Source of the DNA: Planctomycetota bacterium
GTDB taxonomy: Bacteria; Planctomycetota; B15-G4
Direction of reading: 5' to 3'
DNA length: 41,776 nt
Assembly: GCA_029259725.1 (NCBI GenBank)
Contig: JAJDER010000177.1
Location: 1 to 41,776 of the forward strand
Positions 16,046 to 23,878 of the stretch are shown in pieces; within the stretch, counting starts at the first letter, position 1; each line of letters begins with the position of its first letter. The translations under genes and the position numbers were made by a program. The notes under the pieces were generated by a model. That model was not told the DNA's origin and did no database searches. It saw nothing but the letters and a program-made list of their open reading frames with translations.

Positions 16046-16603
16046 ATGACGGCAACCGAGCGCATGCTGCCCCGAGCGAAGCTGCCCGGCGGGAGGCGCG
16101 TCGCGCGATCCGCCCCGCGATCCGCCCCGCGATCCCCCCTGCGATCCCCCCTGCGGCCGCTGCTCGTCGCCGTGGCCCTGACCATCGCCGGCACGCTGTT
16201 CAGCGGATGTGGCCTGGTCCCGGCCGAGCCCATCGACTTCCGCACCTACTCGCTGCGCGAGACGACCTACGCGGAGGCCGAGCGGGTGGTGCGCGAGGTC
16301 ACGGCGCGCTGGTTCACCTCGCAGTTCGGCGGCCTGGAGGTCACCTGGGATGCGGGTGCGCGCAACATGTCCCTGGGCGTGATCGTCGACACGCGCAAGC
16401 TGGACCTGATGATCCACCTGGATGAGATGCCCGACGGCGCCGACGTCGAGATGCTGGCGCTGGTCAAGCACGCCCTGCCGGGCGCCATGCCGCCCCGCTA
16501 CGGCGACGCGCAGATGGACGTGTTCCTGGAGCAGACCCTGCACCAGGCCTGGGTCGATGAACTGCGCGCCCGCAGGGCCGCCATGGCGTCGGCTGCACCG
16601 TGA
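16046..16603 (+). CDS. Small lipoprotein with repeat-expanded signal region
   Basis: A 185-aa protein beginning 10 bp after the GH2 stop; GAGGAGG five bases before the ATG fixes the start. A basic n-region of about 37 residues includes RSAP-RSAP-RSPL-RSPL, followed by a hydrophobic core and the lipobox L-F-S-G-C, so it is a predicted lipoprotein. The mature domain of about 130 residues is mixed alpha/beta and not recognised. The n-region repeats come from a 12-bp DNA repeat (16106-16153). A start at Met7 is possible. Close spacing suggests expression with the GH2 gene. Function unknown. Confidence 0.75.
   Translation: MTATERMLPRAKLPGGRRVARSAPRSAPRSPLRSPLRPLLVAVALTIAGTLFSGCGLVPAEPIDFRTYSLRETTYAEAERVVREVTARWFTSQFGGLEVTWDAGARNMSLGVIVDTRKLDLMIHLDEMPDGADVEMLALVKHALPGAMPPRYGDAQMDVFLEQTLHQAWVDELRARRAAMASAAP
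16106..16153 (+). repeat. Four tandem 12-bp repeats inside the lipoprotein signal region
   Basis: Two copies of CGATCCGCCCCG are followed by two copies of CGATCCCCCCTG, back to back and in frame, coding four Arg-Ser-x-x units. The pattern looks like recent slippage or duplication. A 12-bp unit keeps the frame. Confidence 0.9.
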
Positions 16604-16634
16604 TCCGGCTCCGGCCCTGGGGCACACTGGGGCC

Positions 16635-19253
16635 GTGACCCCCGCCTTCCGTTCCTCCGCTCCCTATCGACCGCCGCGCACCTTGCCGCTCGGCGTGATC
16701 GCCGCGGGTCTGGCCGCGGTGGGGCTGATCCTCTGGTTCGCGGCGGAGTCCGCGGGCGACCCGGTCACCTGGCGCGTGGACGGCGCACGCTGGTTGCTGC
16801 TCGACGGCGAGCACGTGACCCTGGACGAGGGCTTCGGCGAGGAGACCAGCCTGCGCGCCTGGCACGACTTCGTGGGCGTGAATCCCGATCGCGACGAGAT
16901 CACCGTCGGCCTCGGACGTCGTTCGCGGCTGACCTGGCGAGTGGATGCGCGACCCGGTCGATTCGTGGCGCAGGTCGCGCGCCTGCACCCGCTGCAGGTC
17001 GGGGACGACACGCCCCTGACGCTGCACGTCCGGGCTCTCCCCGCCGAGCGCCCGGGCGGTCCCGCACGGGAGTCTCCGTCGGTCGACGTCGTCGTGCCGG
17101 TCTGTCCCGCCGCGCCCGACGCCGTCATCGAGGACTGGCGGGAAGGTCCGGCGGCCCGGGTCGAGCTGTTGCTGCCCGAGGGGGCGGCCGCGCTCGAGAT
17201 CCGCACCGAGTCACCGGGGGGCTTCCCGGGCGGCTCGGCGGTGGCCCTGCTCTCGCCGCGGGTCGTGCACGACGAGCCGCTCGTGGTCGAGGCCGACGAC
17301 CTGCCGCTGGTGTACGAACAGACCCAGCACCTGCTCGGCCTCGAGCTGCAGGTCCCCGAGATGGAGGTGCGACTCGGCGAGCGTCGCGTCGCGGGCGCCG
17401 TCGAGGAGCTGCTGTCGCCGGTGGTCGAGGCGGTCTCGGTCTTCGAGGGCAAGCGCGGCCGGCCGGCGGTGGCGGTGCTCGACGGCCAGACGGCGGCCTG
17501 GAGCGTGGGCGTGCCCGAGAACGCCGAGCTGATCCTGGACCTGGCCCTGGACGCGCGCCTCCCGGCCGGAACGAGCGCGCAGGTCGTCGTGCGCCTGGAC
17601 GGCACCGAGCGCGGACGGGTCACCGTCGATGACGCGGGTTGGCGGCCGCTGCGCGTGCCGCTCCCGGGCGGGCGGGTCGCAGCGCGACGCCTGGAGATCG
17701 CGGTCGAGGCGGTGCAACTCGAGCCGGCGCCGGTCGCGCGCCGCGAGAACGACCTGATCCACTCGGCCCGGGTGGACGCCGTGTACGTGCTGGAGCGGGT
17801 GCGCGTCGGACTCGGCGAGCCGCGCCTCGTGCGCGAGGTCTCGGTGCCGCGGAGGGTGGCGAGCGTGGACCGCCCGTCGGTGATCGTGGCTCACGTGGAG
17901 ACCCTGCGAGGCGACCTGCTCAGCTTCCTCCCGGGCGGCCACGCCGGACTCACGCCCCACCTGGCGCGGTTGGCCACGAAGGGCGTCGTCTGGAGTCACG
18001 CCTTCGCCCCGAGCTCGTGGACCGCGCCGAGCACGGCCACGCTGATGACCGGTCTGCTGCCCTCGGCCCACGGCGTCGTGGATCACGACCGCATGGTGCT
18101 GCCCTTCGACGTGCCGACGCTGGCCGAGCGCGCGACCGGAGCCGGCGTGGCCACCGGCGCCTTCGTGGCCAACGACATCCTGCGGTCGTCCTTCGGCTTC
18201 GGACGCGGCTTCGGCACCTGGGCCTCGCTCGACCAGCACAACGCGCGTCAGCTCGGCGCGGCGGCGCGCGGCTTCCTCGACGAGCACGCCGGCCAGCAGT
18301 TCCTGCTGCTGCTCCACTACTGGGATCCGCACGGTGACTACCACGCCCCCGTCGGCTGGCGCGAACGCTTCGTCGAATCCGGGCTGCGTGGGCGGGACGT
18401 GCGCGTGGCGTCCCAGCGCATCGTGGCGCGCCTGATGGCCGGCGACCCGCCCGCCATGGACGACCCCGACGTGCGCCTCGTGCGCCAGCGCTACCTGGGC
18501 GACGTCGCCTACCTGGACGCGCAGATCGGCGCGCTCTGGGACGACGTCGAGGCCCGCGGGCTGGCCGACTCCACCGTGCTGATCATCACCGCCGACCACG
18601 GCGAGGAGTTCATGGAACACGGTCTCTACGGCCACGGCAGCCAGCTCTACGACGAGAGCGTGCGCGTGCCGCTGATCCTCGTGGCGCCCGGTGGCCAGTG
18701 GGGTCCGTCGCGGACCATCGACAGCGTGGTGAGCACCGCGAGCCTGTTCGCCACCGTGCTCCAGACCCTCGCCGTGCCGGTGGATCGGGACTCGGTCATG
18801 GCGCCCCTGGACCTGTCGCGCCCCCCGCCCTCGGCCTTCATCGAGACCGACAAGGGCGTGGCTCTCGTGGGGCAGGCCGATCCGCTGCGACGCCCGATCA
18901 AGGCCATCCGCACCGACGAGCACCTGCTCGTGGCCGAGTTCAAGGTGGCCGAGGAACTGGACGGGCAGGCCGCGGACGCGCCCAAGGTCAGCTACCGGTT
19001 GTACGACCTGGTCGCCGACCCCGACGCGCGCGCGCCGCGACCCGCCGAGGGCGAGGTGTTCACCCGACTGCACGAGCAGATGGGCAAGGCCATGGGGTGG
19101 TCGCGCGAGCGCCGCGGTCGCACGCTCACGCCCGGAGGTGACGCCGAGCTGGCCGAGACCCTGGAGGCGCTCGGATACCTGGGTGGGACGCCGCCCGACC
19201 CGGGTCGGCTCGGCCCGATCGCCGAGCCGGGCCAGGGCGAGGACGGCCGGTGA
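16635..19253 (+). CDS. Membrane-anchored sulfatase-fold protein, Thr at the nucleophile site
   Basis: An 872-aa protein from the GTG at 16635. One transmembrane helix (about residues 17-37) precedes about 370 residues of beta-rich sequence, probably outside the cytoplasm, then a sulfatase/alkaline-phosphatase superfamily domain. The core is clear: the strand V-I-V-A-H-V-E-T-L-R-G-D-L, S-W-T-A-P-S-T-A-T-L-M-T-G, H-Y-W-D-P-H-G-D-Y and I-I-T-A-D-H-G-E-E-F (about D654/H655), then G-H-G-S-Q-L-Y-D-E-S-V-R-V-P. Where true sulfatases have Cys or Ser (formylglycine) this has Thr (about T463), and the first metal Asp is Glu (about E422). It may be a Thr-nucleophile transferase or phosphodiesterase rather than a sulfatase. 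It lies 31 bp after the small lipoprotein. The start lacks a clear Shine-Dalgarno sequence. Substrate unknown. Confidence 0.85.
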   Translation: MTPAFRSSAPYRPPRTLPLGVIAAGLAAVGLILWFAAESAGDPVTWRVDGARWLLLDGEHVTLDEGFGEETSLRAWHDFVGVNPDRDEITVGLGRRSRLTWRVDARPGRFVAQVARLHPLQVGDDTPLTLHVRALPAERPGGPARESPSVDVVVPVCPAAPDAVIEDWREGPAARVELLLPEGAAALEIRTESPGGFPGGSAVALLSPRVVHDEPLVVEADDLPLVYEQTQHLLGLELQVPEMEVRLGERRVAGAVEELLSPVVEAVSVFEGKRGRPAVAVLDGQTAAWSVGVPENAELILDLALDARLPAGTSAQVVVRLDGTERGRVTVDDAGWRPLRVPLPGGRVAARRLEIAVEAVQLEPAPVARRENDLIHSARVDAVYVLERVRVGLGEPRLVREVSVPRRVASVDRPSVIVAHVETLRGDLLSFLPGGHAGLTPHLARLATKGVVWSHAFAPSSWTAPSTATLMTGLLPSAHGVVDHDRMVLPFDVPTLAERATGAGVATGAFVANDILRSSFGFGRGFGTWASLDQHNARQLGAAARGFLDEHAGQQFLLLLHYWDPHGDYHAPVGWRERFVESGLRGRDVRVASQRIVARLMAGDPPAMDDPDVRLVRQRYLGDVAYLDAQIGALWDDVEARGLADSTVLIITADHGEEFMEHGLYGHGSQLYDESVRVPLILVAPGGQWGPSRTIDSVVSTASLFATVLQTLAVPVDRDSVMAPLDLSRPPPSAFIETDKGVALVGQADPLRRPIKAIRTDEHLLVAEFKVAEELDGQAADAPKVSYRLYDLVADPDARAPRPAEGEVFTRLHEQMGKAMGWSRERRGRTLTPGGDAELAETLEALGYLGGTPPDPGRLGPIAEPGQGEDGR

Positions 19254-19259
19254 GCCGCC

Positions 19260-19288
19260 TTGCTCCGTCGCTGCCGCCGATCTAACCT
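19260..19288 (+). promoter_or_regulatory. Candidate promoter of the purA operon
   Basis: TTGCTC (19260-19265), 17 bp, TAACCT (19283-19288). Match is moderate, spacing is ideal, and it falls in the only sizeable gap before the seven-gene operon. The start would be near 19295. Confidence 0.4.
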
Positions 19289-19381
19289 GCTCGACTGGCC
19301 GGATCGTCGCGTGGTCGGGACCCGATCGCGCGTCTCCACCTGTTCTCCCTCGCCCCTCCGCGTCCGCCAGGAACCCATCCG

Positions 19382-20665
19382 ATGCCAGCCACGTCCGTCA
19401 TCGGTGTGCAATGGGGCGACGAGGGCAAGGGCAAGATCATCGACCTGATCACCGATCGGGCCGACGTGGTCGTGCGCTTCCAGGGTGGCGCCAACGCCGG
19501 GCACACGGTGATCGTGGGGGGCGAGAAGTTCGTCTTCCACCTGCTGCCGTCGGGCGTGCTGCACGAGGGCAAGCTCAACGTCATCGCCAACGGCGTGGTG
19601 GTGGACCCGGGGCAGTTGCTGGGCGAGGTGGAGGGGCTCGAGTCCCGCGGCCGGGAGATCCGCTCGCGGCTGGCCGTCTCCGGCGCCGCGCACTGCGTGA
19701 TGCCGTACCACAAGCGTCTCGACGAGTACCGCGAGGGTCGCAAGGCCGGCGTGAAGATCGGCACCACCGGGCGCGGCATCGGCCCGGCCTACTCGGACAA
19801 GGCCAACCGGTCCGGCATCCGCGTCTGGGACCTGATCGACGAGGACCGCCTCGAGGCCAAGCTGCACGCCAACCTGGACGAGAAGAACAAGCTCTTCACG
19901 CGGGTCTTCGACGGCGAGCCGATGCGCTTCGACGAGGTCTTCGAGCAGGCGCGGGTCTGGGGCGCGCGCCTGGCGCCCCTGGTCCGTGAGACCGGCAAGC
20001 TGCTGCGCGAGGCCCTGGCCGCCGAGAAGCACGTCTTCTTCGAGGGGGCCCAAGGGCTGATGCTCGACATCGACCACGGCACGTACCCCTTCGTGACCAG
20101 CAGCAACAGCGACTCGCTGGGCATCGCGGCGGGCGCGGGCGTTCCACCGCGGGCCATCGGACACCAGATCGGCGTGGCCAAGGCGTATTGCACGCGGGTC
20201 GGCGCGGGACCGTTCCCGTCCGAGCTGGACGGCGAGGTCGCCGACCGGCTGCGCGAGGGTGGCAGCGAGTTCGGCGCGACCACGGGTCGGCCGCGACGCT
20301 GTGGCTGGTTCGACGTGCCGGCGGCGCGCTACGCCGCGGCGCTGTGCGGGCTCGACGGCCTGGCGATCACCAAGCTCGACGTCATGACCGGACTCCCCGA
20401 GGTGGGCCTGGTGACGGGCTACCGCATCGATGGCGAGTTGTACGAGGACTACCCGGTGGATACGCCGATGCTCGAGCGCTCCGAGCCGGTGGTGACCATG
20501 TTCCCGGGCTGGACCGAGGACGTCACCGGAGCCACCCGCTACCAGGACCTGCCCCAGAACTGCCGCGCCTTCGTCGCGGAAATCACCTCGCGCCTCGGCG
20601 TGCCCTGGGAGATCCTGTCGATCGGCCCCGCGCGGGAGTCCACCATCCTCCGGGAGACGGCATGA
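19382..20665 (+). CDS. purA: Adenylosuccinate synthetase
   Basis: This 427-aa enzyme joins aspartate to IMP using GTP, the first step from IMP to AMP. The length is standard. G-D-E-G-K-G-K-I-I-D (P-loop and catalytic Asp) starts near residue 12, the G-A-N-A-G-H segment follows, K-I-G-T-T-G-R-G-I-G-P-A-Y is intact, and the GTP-binding C-terminal region is present. AGGA lies nine bases before the ATG. It heads a run of seven genes that mostly overlap by four bases, starting with uppS. Confidence 0.97.
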   Translation: MPATSVIGVQWGDEGKGKIIDLITDRADVVVRFQGGANAGHTVIVGGEKFVFHLLPSGVLHEGKLNVIANGVVVDPGQLLGEVEGLESRGREIRSRLAVSGAAHCVMPYHKRLDEYREGRKAGVKIGTTGRGIGPAYSDKANRSGIRVWDLIDEDRLEAKLHANLDEKNKLFTRVFDGEPMRFDEVFEQARVWGARLAPLVRETGKLLREALAAEKHVFFEGAQGLMLDIDHGTYPFVTSSNSDSLGIAAGAGVPPRAIGHQIGVAKAYCTRVGAGPFPSELDGEVADRLREGGSEFGATTGRPRRCGWFDVPAARYAAALCGLDGLAITKLDVMTGLPEVGLVTGYRIDGELYEDYPVDTPMLERSEPVVTMFPGWTEDVTGATRYQDLPQNCRAFVAEITSRLGVPWEILSIGPARESTILRETA

Positions 20666-21462
20666 CTTCGCTGTCCGACTCGCGTTCGCCCGACGACCGG
20701 AACACCGAGCCCGTCGGCATCGACGACATCCCCCGGGAGAAGTTGCCGCCGCACGTCGCCATGATCATGGACGGCAACGGGCGTTGGGCGCAGGGACGCG
20801 GACTGCCGCGGACGTCAGGGCACGAGAAGGGCGCGAACACGATCCGCACGATCACCACCGAGTGCGCGCGACTGGGGCTGCGCCAGCTCACGCTGTACGC
20901 CTTCAGCAACGAGAACTGGAAGCGGCCGCGGACCGAGATCGCGTTCCTGATGCGGCTGCTCCGGCGCTTCCTGATCGACGAGCGCCCCACGCTGATGGAG
21001 AACGACGTCCGCCTCACGGCCATCGGCCGACTGGACGACCTCCCCGCCGGGCCGCGCACCGAACTCGACCGGACGATCGAGCTGACCAAGGGGCATGCGG
21101 GGCTGAACCTCTGCCTGGCGTTGTCCTACGGCGGGCGGGCGGAGATCGTCGACGCCTGCCGCAAGCTCGCCGAGCGCGTCCGCTCGGGGGAGCTCGCACC
21201 GGAGGCCATCGACGAGGACTCGATCTCGCGCAACCTGTACCAGCCGGGCCGCGACCCGGACCTGCTCCTGCGCACCGCCGGTGAGATGCGCGTCAGCAAC
21301 TTCCTGCTCTGGCAGATCAGCTACGCCGAGCTCTTCGTGACCGACGTGTGCTGGCCGCAGCTCGACGTGCCCGAGCTGCACCGGGCCCTGCGCGCCTACG
21401 CCACGCGGACGCGCAAGTTCGGCGGACTGGTCGACCCCGCCGTGCATCCGGCCCGCCGGTGA
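20662..21462 (+). CDS. uppS: Undecaprenyl diphosphate synthase (cis-isoprenyl transferase)
   Basis: A 266-aa enzyme that extends farnesyl diphosphate with isopentenyl units to the lipid carrier used for peptidoglycan and surface polysaccharides. V-A-M-I-M-D-G-N-G-R-W-A carries the catalytic Asp; F-S-N-E-N-W-K-R-P and the C-terminal D-P-D-L-L-L-R-T-A-G-E and Y-A-E-L motifs are conserved. The ATG overlaps the purA stop (ATGA). The first 25 residues or so are an extra, low-complexity leader. Next to cdsA as in many bacteria. Confidence 0.96.
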   Translation: MTSLSDSRSPDDRNTEPVGIDDIPREKLPPHVAMIMDGNGRWAQGRGLPRTSGHEKGANTIRTITTECARLGLRQLTLYAFSNENWKRPRTEIAFLMRLLRRFLIDERPTLMENDVRLTAIGRLDDLPAGPRTELDRTIELTKGHAGLNLCLALSYGGRAEIVDACRKLAERVRSGELAPEAIDEDSISRNLYQPGRDPDLLLRTAGEMRVSNFLLWQISYAELFVTDVCWPQLDVPELHRALRAYATRTRKFGGLVDPAVHPARR

Positions 21463-21481
21463 GCGTCCACCTGGATCCGGT

Positions 21482-22339
21482 GTGAACCCGATCCTCAAGC
21501 GCACGCTCACGGGCGCGACCGTGCTGATCGTCGTGGTCACCGCGTACGTGGTGGACCGGCACGCGGTCTTCGAGCAGGGCCTGCCGGCGTGGTGCCTGTC
21601 GGGCCTGACGGTCCTGGTGACACTCGGCGCGCTGGGCGAGCTGCTGCGCATCGGCGGCGCCAAGCCGGGGCGGCGCAAGGTCGGCCTGGCCATGGGCGTG
21701 CTCTGGCTCACGCTGCTGATCCTGGCCGGGACGCGGGCGACACCCGGATGGACCGCCGTGGGCGACGTGCTCACCGCAGCGAGCGGCATGACCGCGGTGT
21801 TCCTCGCGATCCAGGTGCGGCACGGACCGTCGCCGGTGAGTCATCGGCTGGCCGGGAGCCTGTGGTTCCAGGTGCCCTACGTGGGCGGGTTGGCCTGCCT
21901 GATCCTGCCGCTCCTGGGTGGGCGGATCGACTTCGTCATCGGCGTGGTGCTCGTGGCCAAGTCCTCAGACGTTGCGGCCTACTTCGCCGGCAAGTTCCTC
22001 GGCAAGCACAAGCTGGCGCCCAAGGTCAGCCCCGGCAAGACCATCGAGGGGGCCGTCGGCGGCCTGATCGGCCCGGCCCTGGTGGCCTGCTGGCTGCTGT
22101 CCGGGGTCGAGCTCGTGGACGGGCGGTTCCTGCCCGAGGCACCGCTGGTGGCCCTTGTGGGCGTGGTCATCGCCGTGCTCACGATCGTCTCGGACCTGTC
22201 CGAATCGCTGCTCAAGCGCAGTCGTGACGTGAAGGACTCGGGCACGCTGTTCGGTGACTCCGGGGGCTTCCTGGATCTGTCTGATTCGCTGCTCTTGGTG
22301 GGGCCTTTCGCGGTCGCCTATACTGCGATCGTCGCCTGA
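21482..22339 (+). CDS. cdsA: Phosphatidate cytidylyltransferase
   Basis: A 285-aa integral membrane enzyme that makes CDP-diacylglycerol from phosphatidate and CTP. Several hydrophobic helices are evident. The CDS signature region reads S-L-L-K-R-S-R-D-V-K-D-S ... F-G-D-S-G-G-F-L-D-L-S-D-S. The KR...KD and the two metal-binding aspartates are kept, but the usual P-G-H-G-G-x-x-D-R is altered: His becomes Ser and Arg becomes Leu. Start is GTG at 21482, 19 bp after uppS. The variant motif occurs in some lineages, so activity is likely. Confidence 0.93.
   Translation: MNPILKRTLTGATVLIVVVTAYVVDRHAVFEQGLPAWCLSGLTVLVTLGALGELLRIGGAKPGRRKVGLAMGVLWLTLLILAGTRATPGWTAVGDVLTAASGMTAVFLAIQVRHGPSPVSHRLAGSLWFQVPYVGGLACLILPLLGGRIDFVIGVVLVAKSSDVAAYFAGKFLGKHKLAPKVSPGKTIEGAVGGLIGPALVACWLLSGVELVDGRFLPEAPLVALVGVVIAVLTIVSDLSESLLKRSRDVKDSGTLFGDSGGFLDLSDSLLLVGPFAVAYTAIVA
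22295..22324 (+). promoter_or_regulatory. Candidate internal promoter for phoH
   Basis: TTGGTG (22295-22300), 18 bp, TATACT (22319-22324; five of six to TATAAT), within the last cdsA codons. Transcription would start near 22331, about 80 bp before the phoH ATG, in the only other gap of the operon. Confidence 0.4.
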
Positions 22340-22412
22340 CCACGGGCTTCGGCCCGCCGCGCGCCCGCGCCGCGACCCACTCTCCGGTCCCTCCAGGACG
22401 ACCGCCGCGCGC

Positions 22413-23375
22413 ATGACCGTCACCGTTCCGCTTCACTCGGACGACGAGGAACTGACGCTGCGGGGACCGCAGGACGCCCACGCCCGGGCCCTGCGCAACC
22501 GCTACGACGTCACGTTCGCCGTCCAGGATGGCCGCGTCCACATCGATGGCGAGCAGGAGGAGGATGTCTCCGACGCCGTCCACGTGGTGCGCGAGATGCT
22601 CGGCCACATGCGCGCCCACGCGGGCGAGCTCGACGACGCGACCGTCGAGAGACTGCTCAACCGCAGGCCCATGGTGCGTCACGGCGAGGTGCCCGATCGG
22701 GGCGCGCTGGCCGGCCGCGTCCAGGCCAAGACCAAGGGCCAGGAGCGCTACATCCGCGCGCTGCTCAAGGACTCGATCATCTTCGCCATCGGGCCGGCGG
22801 GCACGGGCAAGACCTACCTGGCCGCCGCCGTCGCCCTGGCCGCCCTGCAGCGCGGCGAGTTCAAGAAGCTGGTGCTGGTGCGCCCGGCGGTCGAGGCCGG
22901 AGAGCACCTGGGATTCCTTCCCGGCGACTACGTGGCCAAGGTCAACCCGTACCTGCGTCCGCTCTACGACGCGCTCTCGGTGCACCTCGAACCCGGCAAG
23001 CTGCAGTTCTTCATCGAGCAGGACGTGATCGAGATCGCGCCGCTGGCCTACATGCGCGGGCGCACGCTCGACAACGCGTTCATCATCCTCGACGAGGCCC
23101 AGAACACGACCAGCGGCCAGATGAAGATGTTCCTGACGCGCATGGGCGAGGGCAGCAAGATCGTGGTGACCGGGGACGAGACCCAGGTGGACCTGCCCAG
23201 GGACACGGCGTCGGGGCTCAAGGACGGTGAGCGCCTGCTGCGCAACATCAAGGGCATCTCGCTCGTGCGCCTGGACCGCAAGGACATCGTGAGGCACCCC
23301 CTCGTGCAGCGCATCGTCCACGCCTACGAGCACGACGAGGTCGAGACCGAGGGCAAGCGGCGCAAGGCCCGGTGA
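22413..23375 (+). CDS. phoH: PhoH-family ATPase (YbeZ)
   Basis: A 320-aa cytoplasmic P-loop ATPase. The Walker A motif G-P-A-G-T-G-K-T is at about residues 127-134 and Walker B I-I-L-D-E-A-Q-N at about 224-231; V-T-G-D-E-T-Q is also typical. An N-terminal domain of about 100 residues resembles the KH-like part of YbeZ proteins. The ybeY gene follows with a GTGA overlap, the classic ybeZ-ybeY pair, which points to a role in RNA handling or ribosome maturation. A weak AGGA lies 14 bases before the ATG. Confidence 0.95.
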   Translation: MTVTVPLHSDDEELTLRGPQDAHARALRNRYDVTFAVQDGRVHIDGEQEEDVSDAVHVVREMLGHMRAHAGELDDATVERLLNRRPMVRHGEVPDRGALAGRVQAKTKGQERYIRALLKDSIIFAIGPAGTGKTYLAAAVALAALQRGEFKKLVLVRPAVEAGEHLGFLPGDYVAKVNPYLRPLYDALSVHLEPGKLQFFIEQDVIEIAPLAYMRGRTLDNAFIILDEAQNTTSGQMKMFLTRMGEGSKIVVTGDETQVDLPRDTASGLKDGERLLRNIKGISLVRLDRKDIVRHPLVQRIVHAYEHDEVETEGKRRKAR

Positions 23376-23878
23376 GCCCGACGCCCCGCTCCCTGCCCGT
23401 CACCAATCGCCAACGACGGGTCCGCGTCACCGCCGCCCAGGTCCGCGCGGTGCTGGCCGCCGTCTTCGAGAGCGAAGGCGCCGGCGAGCCCTGGGCCAGC
23501 GTGGCGATCGTGGACGACGAGACGATCCGCGAGGTGAACCGCGAGTTCCTCGATCATGACTGGGCCACCGATGCCCTCGCCTTCAGCTACGAGGACGACC
23601 CGGCGCCGGACGGCGTGAAGGGCGAGGTCATGGTCTCGGCCGAGACCGCGCGCCGCGAGGCGCTCGAGCGCGGCAAGAGCCCACGCCACGAGCTGCTCCT
23701 GTACGTGGCGCACGGCGCGCTGCACCTGCTCGGCCACGACGACGACACGCCCGCCCGCCGCACGGCCATGAACCGGCGCGCGGCGAAGATCCTGGAGCAG
23801 CTCGACATCGGGACGGACCTCGGTCGCGACGAGCTCCTCACCGTGCGCGCGAAGGCCTCGAGGGGCGCCCGGCGATGA
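23372..23878 (+). CDS. ybeY: Endoribonuclease YbeY (16S rRNA maturation)
   Basis: A 168-aa metal-dependent RNase needed for 16S rRNA 3' end maturation and 70S quality control. The zinc-binding signature H-G-A-L-H-L-L-G-H-D (H-x3-H-x5-H) is complete, and the preceding D-A-L-A-F-S-Y and G-E-V-M-V-S strands are typical. Starts with GTG overlapping the phoH stop and ends overlapping lptF (ATGA). Confidence 0.95.
   Translation: MSPTPRSLPVTNRQRRVRVTAAQVRAVLAAVFESEGAGEPWASVAIVDDETIREVNREFLDHDWATDALAFSYEDDPAPDGVKGEVMVSAETARREALERGKSPRHELLLYVAHGALHLLGHDDDTPARRTAMNRRAAKILEQLDIGTDLGRDELLTVRAKASRGARR

Noticed and set aside
13291-16245. 984-codon minus-strand frame opposite the GH2 gene
   Set aside because: Complete overlap with a GH2 that has both catalytic motifs. 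Arg/His/Gly-rich shadow.
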